Below the pieces are notes generated by a model. That model was not told the DNA's origin. It saw only the letters and a list, made by a program, of their open reading frames with translations, and searched no databases. The translations under genes and the position numbers were made by a program. Of a DNA stretch of 64,000 nucleotides, positions 42,737 to 51,273 are shown one piece after another. Numbering within the stretch: position 1 is the first letter of the stretch; every line of letters starts with the position of its first letter. The DNA is from JAKCDU01 sp035551615 (GTDB lineage Bacteria > Actinomycetota > Acidimicrobiia > Acidimicrobiales > Palsa-688), in assembly GCA_035551615.1 (NCBI GenBank), contig DASZNC010000030.1, forward strand, positions 1-64,000. The letters run 5' to 3'.

Positions 42737-43675
42737 TCACCGCTCGGACAGCAGGCGGTCCGCCGCTTCGTAAGGGTCGATCTCCCGTTGTAAAAGGAGA
42801 GCGCTCGTACGGCCATCGGCCTTCTCCTCGACCTCCGCCCGGATGCGCGCCACCAGAACCTTCTGGAGCTCGTCGAGAGCCCGCTGGTCGCGACGCCGGG
42901 CCAGGTCGCCACTCTGTTCCAGGTGGGCGCGGTGGTCGAGGATGGACTGCCAGAGGGTGTCGGTGCCGTCGCCGGCGGCCGCCGAGCACAGAACCACCGG
43001 GGGGCGCCACTCGCCCATCGTCATGCTCATGTCGAGCATGTTCTCCAGGTCCCGGCGGGTCTCCTCGGCGCCGGGGCGGTCGGCCTTGTTGACGGCGAAC
43101 ACGTCGGCGATCTCGAGGAGGCCGGCCTTGGCCGCCTGTATGGCGTCACCCCAGCCGGGGTTGACCACCACCACCGTGGTGTCGGCGGTCCCGGCGACCT
43201 CCACCTCGACCTGGCCCACGCCCACCGTCTCGAGCAGGACCAGCGGGTAGCCGCAGGCGGCCAGCGTGCGCAGTGCCTCAGGGGCGGCCAGCGCCAGACC
43301 GCCCAGGTGGCCGCGGGTGGCCATCGACCGGATGAACACGCCCTCGTCGAGGGCGTGGCCCTGCATGCGGATGCGGTCGCCCAGGATGGCGCCCCGGCTG
43401 TAGGGCGAGCTGGGATCGATGGCCAGCACGCCGACCAGGCCGCCGCCGGTCCGGGCCTGGGCGATCAACCGGTCGGTGAGCGTCGACTTGCCGGCGCCCG
43501 GCGCACCGGTGATGCCGACCACGTGATCGGCCTGACCGTCGGCGTAGACCAGGCGCCCGACCTGGCGCGACGGGGCGCCGCCCCGCTCGACGAGGGAGAG
43601 GAGCCGCCCCAGGGCGGCCCGGTCGCCGGCCCGGGCGGCGGCGAACAGGGTCTCGGGGTCGCGGGCGGGAGGCAT
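42737..43675 (-). CDS. meaB: Methylmalonyl-CoA mutase-associated GTPase MeaB/ArgK
   Basis: 312 aa. G3E-family chaperone that protects and reloads B12-dependent acyl-CoA mutases. P-loop GAPGAGKSTL, Asp in AIDPSSPYSRGAILGDRIRM, switch ETVGVGQ-E, and base-specificity NKAD are all present. No mutase gene is nearby in the window, so its partner is encoded elsewhere. Confidence 0.94.
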   Translation of the reverse strand: MPPARDPETLFAAARAGDRAALGRLLSLVERGGAPSRQVGRLVYADGQADHVVGITGAPGAGKSTLTDRLIAQARTGGGLVGVLAIDPSSPYSRGAILGDRIRMQGHALDEGVFIRSMATRGHLGGLALAAPEALRTLAACGYPLVLLETVGVGQVEVEVAGTADTTVVVVNPGWGDAIQAAKAGLLEIADVFAVNKADRPGAEETRRDLENMLDMSMTMGEWRPPVVLCSAAAGDGTDTLWQSILDHRAHLEQSGDLARRRDQRALDELQKVLVARIRAEVEEKADGRTSALLLQREIDPYEAADRLLSER

Positions 43676-43716
43676 GGCCGACCAGTATCGCCCGCGACGG
43701 GTCGTAGGCTCCAGGT

Positions 43717-44880
43717 GTGCGAGAACACGTGGACGAGGACCGCCTGGTCGAACTGACCAAGTTGCTCGTGGCGGTGGACACCCGGAATCCCCCGGGCAAC
43801 GAGGCGCCCATCGAAGCGGTTGTACGCGACGCCCTCGATCACCGCACGCACCGATGGCAGTCGGTCGAGCCGGCGCCGGGGCGGCTCTCGCTGGTCGCCG
43901 AGATCGAGCATCCCGACGGCGCCGACCCGGGCCGGCCCACGCTGATCGTCAACGGCCACCTCGACGTGGTGCCGGTCAACGCCGACGCCTGGACCCACGA
44001 CCCCTTCGACCCGCAGGTCGTCGACGGCCGCCTGTACGGCCGGGGCACGGCCGACATGAAGGGTGGCATCGCCGCCGCCATCTGTGCCCTCGACGTCCTG
44101 GAACGGGCCGGGCGAGCACCGGCCTGCAACCTGGCGTTCCATCTGGTCGCCGACGAGGAACGGGGCGGCAAGTGGGGCACCCAGGCACTCCTCGACGCCG
44201 GCCTCATCCGGGGTGACGCCTGCTTGGTCCCCGAGCCGACCGACCTGGAACTGTGCGTCGCCGAGCGGGGTCTGCTGCAGGGGCGCATCCACATCACCGG
44301 ACAGCCGGGCCACGGCAGCCGGCCGCGCGACGGCATATCGGCCGTGGAACACGGTGCCCTCACGGTGCTGGCCCTGCACGCCGCCGACTTCGGGGGCGAG
44401 GACCACCCGCTGCTCGGGCGGCCGACCGCCAACGTCGGGACGATCCACGGCGGCAGCGCGTTCAATGTGGTGGCCGAAACGTGTGTGGTCGGTGTCGACC
44501 GGCGCATCCTGCCCGGGGCCACCGTCGAGTCCACCCAGGCCGAGATCGAGGCCCGCATCCACGCGGCCGGGATCGACGGGCTGCGCTACCGGTTCGAGCT
44601 GGACACCTTCGGTGAGGCCAGCGAGATGTCGGCCGGCGACCCGTGGGTGAAGCACGTCGGTGACGCCGTGGCCCGGGCCACCGGGCGGGAGCCGGGGGTC
44701 ATCGGCATGTCGTTCACGACCGATGCCCGCTTCGTGCGCAACCAGGCCGGCATCCCGGCCGTCGTCTGCGGACCGGGCGCCATCGACCAGGCCCACACCG
44801 ACGACGAGTACGTGGACGTGGCCCGCCTGATCGACGCCACGGCTGCCTTCGCCGAGCTGTTCGCCGCCTACGGCGGCTGA
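43717..44880 (+). CDS. M20-family metallopeptidase/deacylase (ArgE/DapE type)
   Basis: 387 aa. Di-zinc site visible: NGHLDVVP (His), GRGTADMKGG (bridging Asp), VADEERGG (catalytic and metal Glu), PEPTD (Glu) and AHTDDEYV near the C-terminus (His). The dimerisation lid domain spans about 180-290. Candidate substrates include N-acetylornithine, N-succinyl-diaminopimelate or dipeptides; neighbours give no help. GTG at 43717; TAGGCT box ends 6 nt upstream. Confidence 0.9.
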   Translation: MREHVDEDRLVELTKLLVAVDTRNPPGNEAPIEAVVRDALDHRTHRWQSVEPAPGRLSLVAEIEHPDGADPGRPTLIVNGHLDVVPVNADAWTHDPFDPQVVDGRLYGRGTADMKGGIAAAICALDVLERAGRAPACNLAFHLVADEERGGKWGTQALLDAGLIRGDACLVPEPTDLELCVAERGLLQGRIHITGQPGHGSRPRDGISAVEHGALTVLALHAADFGGEDHPLLGRPTANVGTIHGGSAFNVVAETCVVGVDRRILPGATVESTQAEIEARIHAAGIDGLRYRFELDTFGEASEMSAGDPWVKHVGDAVARATGREPGVIGMSFTTDARFVRNQAGIPAVVCGPGAIDQAHTDDEYVDVARLIDATAAFAELFAAYGG

Positions 44881-45199
44881 CCGCACGGGGGCCACCACCA
44901 CCCGGCCAGGGCAGCTCCACCCCCCGGGCCCGGTGGGTCCGGCCGTCAGCTACCGCGGCGAACCCCCGAGCACCGGCCCCCCTCGCCCGTCGATTCTGGG
45001 CGATAGGACGTCACTATGACGTTCTATCGACCACAATGCCGAGCACCGGCCCCCCCGCCCGTCGATTCTGGGCAATAGAACGTCACTATGACGTTCTATC
45101 GACCACAATGCCGGCCCGGACCGGTGGGCCCGACGCCGGAGGTCGACCCGATGAGGCCCGACGCCGGAGGTCGGCGCCGCCGGCGGCCGGCGCCGGCAG
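44881..45199. other. 319-bp convergent spacer with tandem palindromic repeat
   Basis: No gene is supported between the M20 peptidase and the small hydrolase. The core is the 73/72-bp tandem duplication at 44966-45110, followed by a 19-bp direct repeat GGCCCGACGCCGGAGGTCG-like at 45127-45145 and 45155-45173. Confidence 0.65.
44966..45110. repeat. Tandem 73/72-bp repeat, each with an 11-12-bp palindrome
   Basis: Copies 44966-45038 and 45039-45110 abut directly and differ at only a few positions. Each holds an inverted repeat: copy 2 has ATAGAACGTCA / TGACGTTCTAT around CTA (45075-45099, perfect); copy 1 has GATAGGACGTCA / TGACGTTCTATC (45002-45028) with one G-T pair that would still form in RNA. 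The AT-rich palindromes sit in GC-rich flanks. Confidence 0.85.
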
Positions 45200-45748
45200 C
45201 TACAACGCCGACGCCCAGGCCGTCGCCGTCTCGCAGATGCGGGGGTCGACGCCCTTCAGGCCGTGGTCCTTGCCTTCGATCCACTCGTGGGTCACCGGAC
45301 CGGGAATGGCGGCGGTGGCCGATTCCATCTCGGCCGGGGTACCGAAGGTGTCGCGGGTGCCGGAAACGAACAGGCACGGGACCGACAGGGTCGGGAAGTG
45401 CTCGGTGCGCAGGGAGTCCGGCTTCCCCGGTGGGTGCAAGGGGTAGCTTACCAGCAGCAGCCCGACCGCCGGCAGCCCTTCGGCCACCGCCATGGAGCAC
45501 ATCCGTCCACCCATCGAGCGGCCTCCGAGCAGCAACCGCCGGACCGGTAGGGCGGCCGCCTCCTGGCACACCGCCTCGATGAGGACGGGCGCCCGATCCG
45601 GCGCCCGTCGGCCGGCCTTGCGGTACGGGAAGTCCATCCGGACGACAGTCGCCCCCAGGGCGGTGAAGGCCCGGTCCAGGGCCACCAGGGTGGCCTGGTC
45701 GCGATCGGCGCCGGCACCCGGCGCCAGGAGGACCCCCAGGTCTTTCAA
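45200..45748 (-). CDS. Small alpha/beta hydrolase, KANL3/Tex30-like
   Basis: 182 aa compact hydrolase. LAPGAGAD near the N-terminus, nucleophile elbow LGGRSMGGRM, acid in SGTRDTFG and His in GKDHGLKGVD match the KANL3/Tex30 dienelactone-hydrolase-like family. Substrate unknown. The TTG start overlaps the stop of the zinc-ribbon gene (TTGA), so the 717-nt open frame extending further upstream is not used. Last gene of a four-gene operon. Confidence 0.8.
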   Translation of the reverse strand: MKDLGVLLAPGAGADRDQATLVALDRAFTALGATVVRMDFPYRKAGRRAPDRAPVLIEAVCQEAAALPVRRLLLGGRSMGGRMCSMAVAEGLPAVGLLLVSYPLHPPGKPDSLRTEHFPTLSVPCLFVSGTRDTFGTPAEMESATAAIPGPVTHEWIEGKDHGLKGVDPRICETATAWASAL

Positions 45749-46998
45749 ACGACGGCGCGCAGCATGTCGTGCAGCTTGTCCGCCTCGTCGTAGATGTCCT
45801 CCGGGCTGTGCTCCTCCTCGATGGCCGTGGCCAGGGCCCGGGCCCGGGTCCGGATGCGGAACCAGTCGACCTCGTCCATGCCGATCAGCGGCGCGCCCTC
45901 CGACTGCTCGATCCATTCGAGGACTGCGTCCCGGCGGGAATCGTCGGTGGGATCGCCCGTCAGCCGGCCGCAGGCGGCGAACAACTCGGCGACCGCCCGG
46001 TAGCGGCGCTCGTCGGCGTCGTCGTCCTCGTCTTCACCCCCGCCGGCCACCCGGTCGAACAGGTCCTCGACATCGCGTTCGCGATCCGAGTCGACCAGCA
46101 GGTCGTTGCCCTCCCAGGAGTAGGCGATACCGCCCTGGTCCATGAGAAACCCGATCTCGGCCCGCTGATCGGGAAGCCAGTCGGCCAGGTCGTAGACCGT
46201 CCGTTCACCCGACGATGCGCCGGCGGCCGTGCCCGGCTCCCCGACCGGCAGGTCGTCGTCGAGCGGAACCGGTTGCACCGGGGCCAACAGCTTCTCCAGG
46301 ATTCCGGCCTCCTGGCGAATCTGATCCTCCAGCGCCTCGTCGGCCCCGAGGGCGGACAGCAGGCGCCGGGTGACGCGCCCGACGGCCGCCCACTGGTCCT
46401 CGTCGAAGGGGCCGTAGTGGTCGGCACCGAAAACCGCCGCTGATGCCTCGGCCACGTCGGCGTCGGCCTGCATATCGGTGGGATCCTTGTGCAGGCGGTG
46501 GGCGGCGTCGGCCAACAGGCGCACCGAGGCGGAGAAGTCGTCGTCCGCTACGTCCTCCTCCTCGTCGCCGAACCCGTCGCCGAACCCGTCGCCGGATCCG
46601 ACGCCGAACCCGTCGCCGTCCCCCGACCCGTCGACGTCGAGCGAGTCGTCCGACCCGGTCCCCGACCGGTCGGCACCGGTGTCGGCCAGGCCGGCCTCGG
46701 CGGTCGCCCCCAGGGCGGCCACCAGGTCGTCCACCCGGCCCTCGTCGCCGGCGTCGACGACCAGTTCGTCGTCTTCGAAACGGTGCTCGATGCCCAGGTC
46801 GTTCAGCCGGACGATGAGCTGGCCCCGATCCCGATCGGTCCAGCCGTCGATCCGATAGCCGACCTCGTCGTCATCGTTGCCGCCGGCCAGCTGCGGCAGC
46901 GCCGAGAGGGTCAGCTTCTCCCGGCAGGAGTGACACCGCCCGCCCCGCAGGCCGGACAGCTCGTATCCACAGGTCGCGCAGTACCAGATCTTGGCCAC
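45745..46998 (-). CDS. Zinc-ribbon protein with internal duplication
   Basis: 417 aa, acidic. An N-terminal zinc ribbon (C7/C10, C22/C25) is followed by two copies of a composite module: a DUF2007-like alpha-beta unit (51-97: GWTDRDRGQLIVRLNDLGI; 272-316: DWLPDQRAEIGFLMDQGGI) and a helical unit (150-240; 327-417). An Asp/Gly linker (118-150, with GDGFGDGFG repeats) joins them. DUF2007 is often linked to signal transduction or degradation tags, but I cannot assign a role. GTG start 4 nt after the FAD oxidoreductase stop. Confidence 0.75.
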   Translation of the reverse strand: MAKIWYCATCGYELSGLRGGRCHSCREKLTLSALPQLAGGNDDDEVGYRIDGWTDRDRGQLIVRLNDLGIEHRFEDDELVVDAGDEGRVDDLVAALGATAEAGLADTGADRSGTGSDDSLDVDGSGDGDGFGVGSGDGFGDGFGDEEEDVADDDFSASVRLLADAAHRLHKDPTDMQADADVAEASAAVFGADHYGPFDEDQWAAVGRVTRRLLSALGADEALEDQIRQEAGILEKLLAPVQPVPLDDDLPVGEPGTAAGASSGERTVYDLADWLPDQRAEIGFLMDQGGIAYSWEGNDLLVDSDRERDVEDLFDRVAGGGEDEDDDADERRYRAVAELFAACGRLTGDPTDDSRRDAVLEWIEQSEGAPLIGMDEVDWFRIRTRARALATAIEEEHSPEDIYDEADKLHDMLRAVV

Positions 46999-47002
46999 GG
47001 GG

Positions 47003-48547
47003 TCAGGGCTTCTGCTTCTTGGGCAGGATCGGTGCGTCCCGCCCGGTGCCGGACGCGGCCGATCTCGATGCGGCCGATCTCGAGGCGGCCACGGCCGCGG
47101 CGCCGACGAGCGGCTGTTCGTTGATCTCGTGGTACTCCTCCTCCACGTTCACCGACCAGACGTCGTGGTTGGCCCCGAACAGGTTCTCCACGGTGAGCAT
47201 GGCGGTGTACATCGAGTGGTCCTGGTTGTTGTAGCGGTGCATGCCGTTACGGCCGACCGGAAACACGTTCCCGGCATGGTCGGCCAACCAGGCGCGGATG
47301 CGGTCGACGTTGGCCGCGTAGTCGACGTCGTAGTAGGGGTAGGCCTTGGGCATGCGCACCACGTAGCCCCCTTCGACCTTGGCCGGGTCGATCAGCCCGA
47401 GCCGGCCCAACTCGTCGGCGCCCCGGCGGATCAGAACGTCGTCGTCGGCGTTCCAGTCCTGGTCGCCCTCCTCGACGGTGTACTCGAGGCCGAGCACGTT
47501 GCGGCCCTCCTTGACGAGGAAGGGTGACCATGAGCCGAAGTTCTGGATCCGCATGGTCTTCACCGTGGTGTCGTGGATGTAGATCCAGTTGTCGTCCCAT
47601 GGCACCTCGCTCTCGGGGACGACCAGGGCGACGGTGAGGAAGTCGCGGTAGTAGAGGTCGTCGGCCGCCCGCCGGACATCGTCGGGCACCGGCGGGTCGA
47701 AGGCATGCACCAGCTCGGCGATGGGCATCGACGAGATCACCGCCGACGCCTCGTACTCGGTGGGTGCGCCGGACTGCTCGGCGGTGACGGAGACGGCCCG
47801 GCCGCCCTCGTGTCGGATCCGGGTCACCTTCGTGTTCATCATCACCTTGGTGCCCTGGCCCTCGACCAGTTCCCGGCACCGTTCCCACATCATTCCGGGG
47901 CCCAGGCGGGGGTACTGGAACTCCTCGATCAGCGAGGTGATCTCCTTCTGGTTGCGCCGGGGCAGGAGGGCGTTGATCACGGCGGACGCCAACGACAGGT
48001 TCTTCACCCGTTGCGCGGCCCAGTCGGCCGGCATTTCGCTGGCCGGGTGACCCCACACCTTCTCGGTGTAGGTCTTGAAGAAGTGGTTGTAGAGGCGTGA
48101 GCCGAAGCGGGCGACCAGCCACCCCTCGTACATGTCCTGGCGGGCCGGCGGCCGGATGCGGGCCCAGATGTACGACAGGACACACCGGACGGCCTCGACC
48201 ACCCCCAGGTTGCCCAGGGCGTTGGACGCCTTCAGGGGATAGTCGTAGAACTGGCCCCGGTAGTAGATCCGGCTCTTGCGGGGGCGGAGCATGAAGTCCT
48301 CATCCGGCAGGACCTCGTGCCAGAAGGCCTCTACCGGTGCCACCTTGGTGAAGAACCGGTGGCCGCCGATGTCGAACCGCCAGCCTTCCCGCTCGACGGT
48401 GCGGCTGATCCCGCCGACCACGTCGTCGGCCTCCAGGACGGTGGCCTGGCGGCCCGCCTTGCCCAGCTCATAGGCCGCCGTCAGGCCGGCGGGGCCGGCA
48501 CCGATGACGACTACGTCGCGGGCCAGGTCGGCCGGTTGGTCACTCAA
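47003..48547 (-). CDS. FAD-dependent oxidoreductase, UDP-galactopyranose-mutase-like
   Basis: 514 aa. Dinucleotide fold VVVIGAGPAGLTAAYELGKAG at 13-33, then EADDVVGGISRT and GGHRFFTK, the amine-oxidase/protoporphyrinogen-oxidase pattern shared with UDP-galactopyranose mutases. VWGHPASEMPADWAAQRV and GRNGMHRYNNQDHSMYTAM resemble envelope-glycan mutase-like proteins. The C-terminal 30 residues are Ala/Ser/Arg low complexity ending LPKKQKP. TTG start with GAGGAG upstream. Follows a GT39-like transferase by 24 nt, suggesting work on a lipid-linked or cell-surface sugar. Confidence 0.82.
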   Translation of the reverse strand: MSDQPADLARDVVVIGAGPAGLTAAYELGKAGRQATVLEADDVVGGISRTVEREGWRFDIGGHRFFTKVAPVEAFWHEVLPDEDFMLRPRKSRIYYRGQFYDYPLKASNALGNLGVVEAVRCVLSYIWARIRPPARQDMYEGWLVARFGSRLYNHFFKTYTEKVWGHPASEMPADWAAQRVKNLSLASAVINALLPRRNQKEITSLIEEFQYPRLGPGMMWERCRELVEGQGTKVMMNTKVTRIRHEGGRAVSVTAEQSGAPTEYEASAVISSMPIAELVHAFDPPVPDDVRRAADDLYYRDFLTVALVVPESEVPWDDNWIYIHDTTVKTMRIQNFGSWSPFLVKEGRNVLGLEYTVEEGDQDWNADDDVLIRRGADELGRLGLIDPAKVEGGYVVRMPKAYPYYDVDYAANVDRIRAWLADHAGNVFPVGRNGMHRYNNQDHSMYTAMLTVENLFGANHDVWSVNVEEEYHEINEQPLVGAAAVAASRSAASRSAASGTGRDAPILPKKQKP

Positions 48548-48571
48548 AAGAAGCTCCTCGCTGCTGGAGAC

Positions 48572-50191
48572 CTACCCGGTGTAGCGGGTCAGGTTCTCGA
48601 ACTCGTAGTAGGTCTTGCTGTTGGCATGCACCAGCGTCACACCCGCCGACGGACGCAGCAGGTTGAGCCAACTCTGCAGGTAGCCGCAGTCGCCGCCCAA
48701 CCCCGCATAGCCGTCGCGCCACACCAACCACACCGTGTGGTTGGCGGTCACCCGGGTGATCGCCGCCTGGGCGAACTGCGACACGTTGGTGCTGGAGATC
48801 GTCTGCCTGTAGTCGACCCAGTTCACCCGTTGCGGGCCGATGGCCCGGGGGAAGGTGATCTCCGACACCCCGCGGACGGTGAGCAGGCGATCGACGGCCG
48901 GTCCCAGCTGATCGGGACAGTAGATGACCAGATCGCCGGGCTGGGCCTGGGCGTTGAGCACGGTGGCCACGCTGACCGCCTGGGTGCGGGTGGCGGCGTT
49001 CTCGGTCTGCCCGGTCATGAGGCCGGCCACCACCAGAACGGCGACGCAGCCGACCCGGAAGCGCCGCCCGGGGATCACGGCCACCCCGGCGCCCATCACC
49101 AGGAGGAACAGGGGCAGCACCACCGCCGTGTAGCGGGCCACGAAGGCGGCGTCGGCCACCGCGCCGAGGGCGACGGCGACGATGAGAGTGGCCACGCCGA
49201 TCCCGACCATGGGGGCCATCCCGGGCCGGGGCTTCAACTCGATGACGACCGCCGGGCCGGCCTCGGCCTGCCGCACCCGGCCATCAGCATCGGCCAACAG
49301 CACCCTGGTGCCCGGTGCTGCGGTGCGGCCGAAGGTGCCGATGATGAACAACAGGAACGTGGCGTACATCAGCAGGCCGCCCCACGGCCCGCTTCCCGAC
49401 CAGTCGGCGAACACCGTCAGCAGGTCGCCCGGGTTGGCCGAAGTGGTCCATGGCGTGCCCGTGTGCAGGGTCTGGAAGATGAAGACCGGCGCCCAGGGGA
49501 GCCAGACCAGACCGCCGATGATCATCGCATTCAGGACCGAGCGTCGCCGGCCCGACCGGTAGATCCGCCACATGAGCCAGAGGGCGGCGGCCAGGACCAG
49601 GTACACCCCCCAGTAGTGGGTGTAGAGCAGGGCGGCGGTGACGGCGCCGACGGCCACGCGGCGTCCCGGCGTTGGGTCCTCGTAGGCCGCACTGAGGGCG
49701 ATGAACCCGAGCAGTGAGAGCAGGATCATCAACGAGTACATGCGCGTCGTCGTCGCGTAGTTGATGGCGAACGGTGACGACAGGGCCAGGAAGAAGGTGA
49801 CCCACCCAACTGTCCGGCCCCCCAGGCGCCGGCCGGCGATCCAGAACACCGGGAGGGTCAGCACCGAGATCACACCGGACAGGGCCCGGACGGCGACGTC
49901 ACCCGTCCCGAACAGCGCCATCCAGTAGTGCAGCAGCACGTAGTAGAGCGGGGGGGCGCCATCGTGGGCCAGGGCGCCGGGAATCTGGCGGACCGGCAGC
50001 CGGGCGATGTTGACGCTGATGGTCTCGTCCAGCCAGAGGGCGCTGGGCGCCCAGAAGCGCAGCGCCAGGCCAGCGACGACGGCCAGCGCCCCGACCGCAG
50101 CCAGGGCCGGGTGGGGACGCCGACGTTCGCCGAATAGGGTGTCCAGCAGGCCCTTTTCGACGAACGCGGGGCTGCTTGCCGTGGTTTGCAC
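48572..50191 (-). CDS. GT-C membrane glycosyltransferase (GT39/ArnT-PMT-like)
   Basis: 539 aa. About ten membrane helices. The first periplasmic loop holds the GT-C acid motif in LWLDETISVNIARLP (Asp-Glu), as in PMT/ArnT and mycobacterial GT-C enzymes that use polyprenyl-phosphate sugars. HDGAPPLYYVLLHYW is typical. C-terminal extracytoplasmic domain of about 130 residues. Probably decorates lipids, proteins or polysaccharide outside the membrane; substrate unknown. First gene of the operon with the FAD oxidoreductase, zinc-ribbon protein and hydrolase; GTG start with TACGAT 8 nt upstream. Confidence 0.85.
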   Translation of the reverse strand: MQTTASSPAFVEKGLLDTLFGERRRPHPALAAVGALAVVAGLALRFWAPSALWLDETISVNIARLPVRQIPGALAHDGAPPLYYVLLHYWMALFGTGDVAVRALSGVISVLTLPVFWIAGRRLGGRTVGWVTFFLALSSPFAINYATTTRMYSLMILLSLLGFIALSAAYEDPTPGRRVAVGAVTAALLYTHYWGVYLVLAAALWLMWRIYRSGRRRSVLNAMIIGGLVWLPWAPVFIFQTLHTGTPWTTSANPGDLLTVFADWSGSGPWGGLLMYATFLLFIIGTFGRTAAPGTRVLLADADGRVRQAEAGPAVVIELKPRPGMAPMVGIGVATLIVAVALGAVADAAFVARYTAVVLPLFLLVMGAGVAVIPGRRFRVGCVAVLVVAGLMTGQTENAATRTQAVSVATVLNAQAQPGDLVIYCPDQLGPAVDRLLTVRGVSEITFPRAIGPQRVNWVDYRQTISSTNVSQFAQAAITRVTANHTVWLVWRDGYAGLGGDCGYLQSWLNLLRPSAGVTLVHANSKTYYEFENLTRYTG

Positions 50192-50265
50192 CGGCTTGAA
50201 TCGTACCCAGCCGGAAACCCACAGTCATATCAAGGCGGCGGCCCGGCCACGCTACATTCGCTTCC

Positions 50266-51273
50266 GTGGAAGAGCATCTGGGTCCCCGACCGCAAGCCCC
50301 GGACCGCAACCTGGCCATGGAGCTGGTGCGGGTGACCGAGGCGGCGGCCATGGCTGCCGCCCGCTGGCTGGGTCGCGGCGACAAGGAAGGGGCCGACGGG
50401 GCCGCCGTGGACGCCATGCGCATCGTGCTCGGCGGCGTCCCGATGGATGGCGTCGTCGTCATCGGCGAGGGCGAGAAGGACGAGGCCCCGATGCTGTACA
50501 ACGGCGAGCAGGTCGGCGACGGCACCCCGCCCCTTGCCGATGTGGCTGTGGACCCGATCGACGGCACCACGCCGACCGCCCTCGGGCGGGGCGGCGCCCT
50601 GGCCGTCATCGCCGTCAGCGCACGGGGCACGATGTTCAACCCGGGCCCGTGCGTGTACATGGAGAAACTGGCGGTGGGCCCCGAGGCGGCCGGCAAGGTG
50701 AGCCTCGAGCAGACGGTCACCGAGAACCTGAGGGCGGTGGCCGAGGCCAAGGGCGAGTCGGTCCGGGATGTCACCGCCGTGATCCTCGACCGGCCCCGTC
50801 ACGCTGACCTGATCGAGGAGGTTCGCAGCAACGGCGCCCGCATCCGGCTGATCACCGACGGCGACGTGGCCGGTGCCATCGCCACCGCCTGGACCGACTC
50901 CGGGGCCGACATCCTCTTCGGGATCGGCGGCACCCCCGAAGGGGTCATCGCCGCCGCCGCCCTCAAGTGCATGGGCGGGGAACTGCAGGGCCGGCTCTGG
51001 ACCCGCAACGACGAAGAGCGGGCGGCCGCCCTGGCGGCCGGCTACGACCTGGATCGGGTGCTGGGCCTGGACGACCTGGTGGAGGGCGACAATTGTTTCT
51101 TCGCCGCCACCGGGATCAGCGACGGAGAGCTCCTGCGCGGAGTCCGGTACAACTCCGTGGGCGCCCAGACCGACTCGCTGGTGATGCGGTCGAAGTCGGG
51201 CACCGTCCGCCGGATCGATGCCCGGCACCGGATCAAGAAGCTGTCGTCGTACGCGGCGGTCCGCTTCGAGTAG
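50266..51273 (+). CDS. glpX: Class II fructose-1,6-bisphosphatase
   Basis: 335 aa. Gluconeogenic phosphatase of the GlpX type, the usual form in actinobacteria. Motifs: VVVIGEGEKDEAPMLYNGE, DPIDGTTPTALGRGGA (metal Asp/Asp), LITDGDVAGAI and GIGGTPEGVIAAAALK. GTG start; TACATT box ends 7 nt upstream. The last 41 nt overlap the convergent CPDase-GNAT gene. Confidence 0.95.
   Translation: MEEHLGPRPQAPDRNLAMELVRVTEAAAMAAARWLGRGDKEGADGAAVDAMRIVLGGVPMDGVVVIGEGEKDEAPMLYNGEQVGDGTPPLADVAVDPIDGTTPTALGRGGALAVIAVSARGTMFNPGPCVYMEKLAVGPEAAGKVSLEQTVTENLRAVAEAKGESVRDVTAVILDRPRHADLIEEVRSNGARIRLITDGDVAGAIATAWTDSGADILFGIGGTPEGVIAAAALKCMGGELQGRLWTRNDEERAAALAAGYDLDRVLGLDDLVEGDNCFFAATGISDGELLRGVRYNSVGAQTDSLVMRSKSGTVRRIDARHRIKKLSSYAAVRFE

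Noticed and set aside
45749..45916. Longer N-terminus for the KANL3-like hydrolase
   Set aside because: The extension is Arg/Gly/His low complexity antisense-like sequence inside the zinc-ribbon gene; the overlapping TTGA start fits the operon style and the fold.
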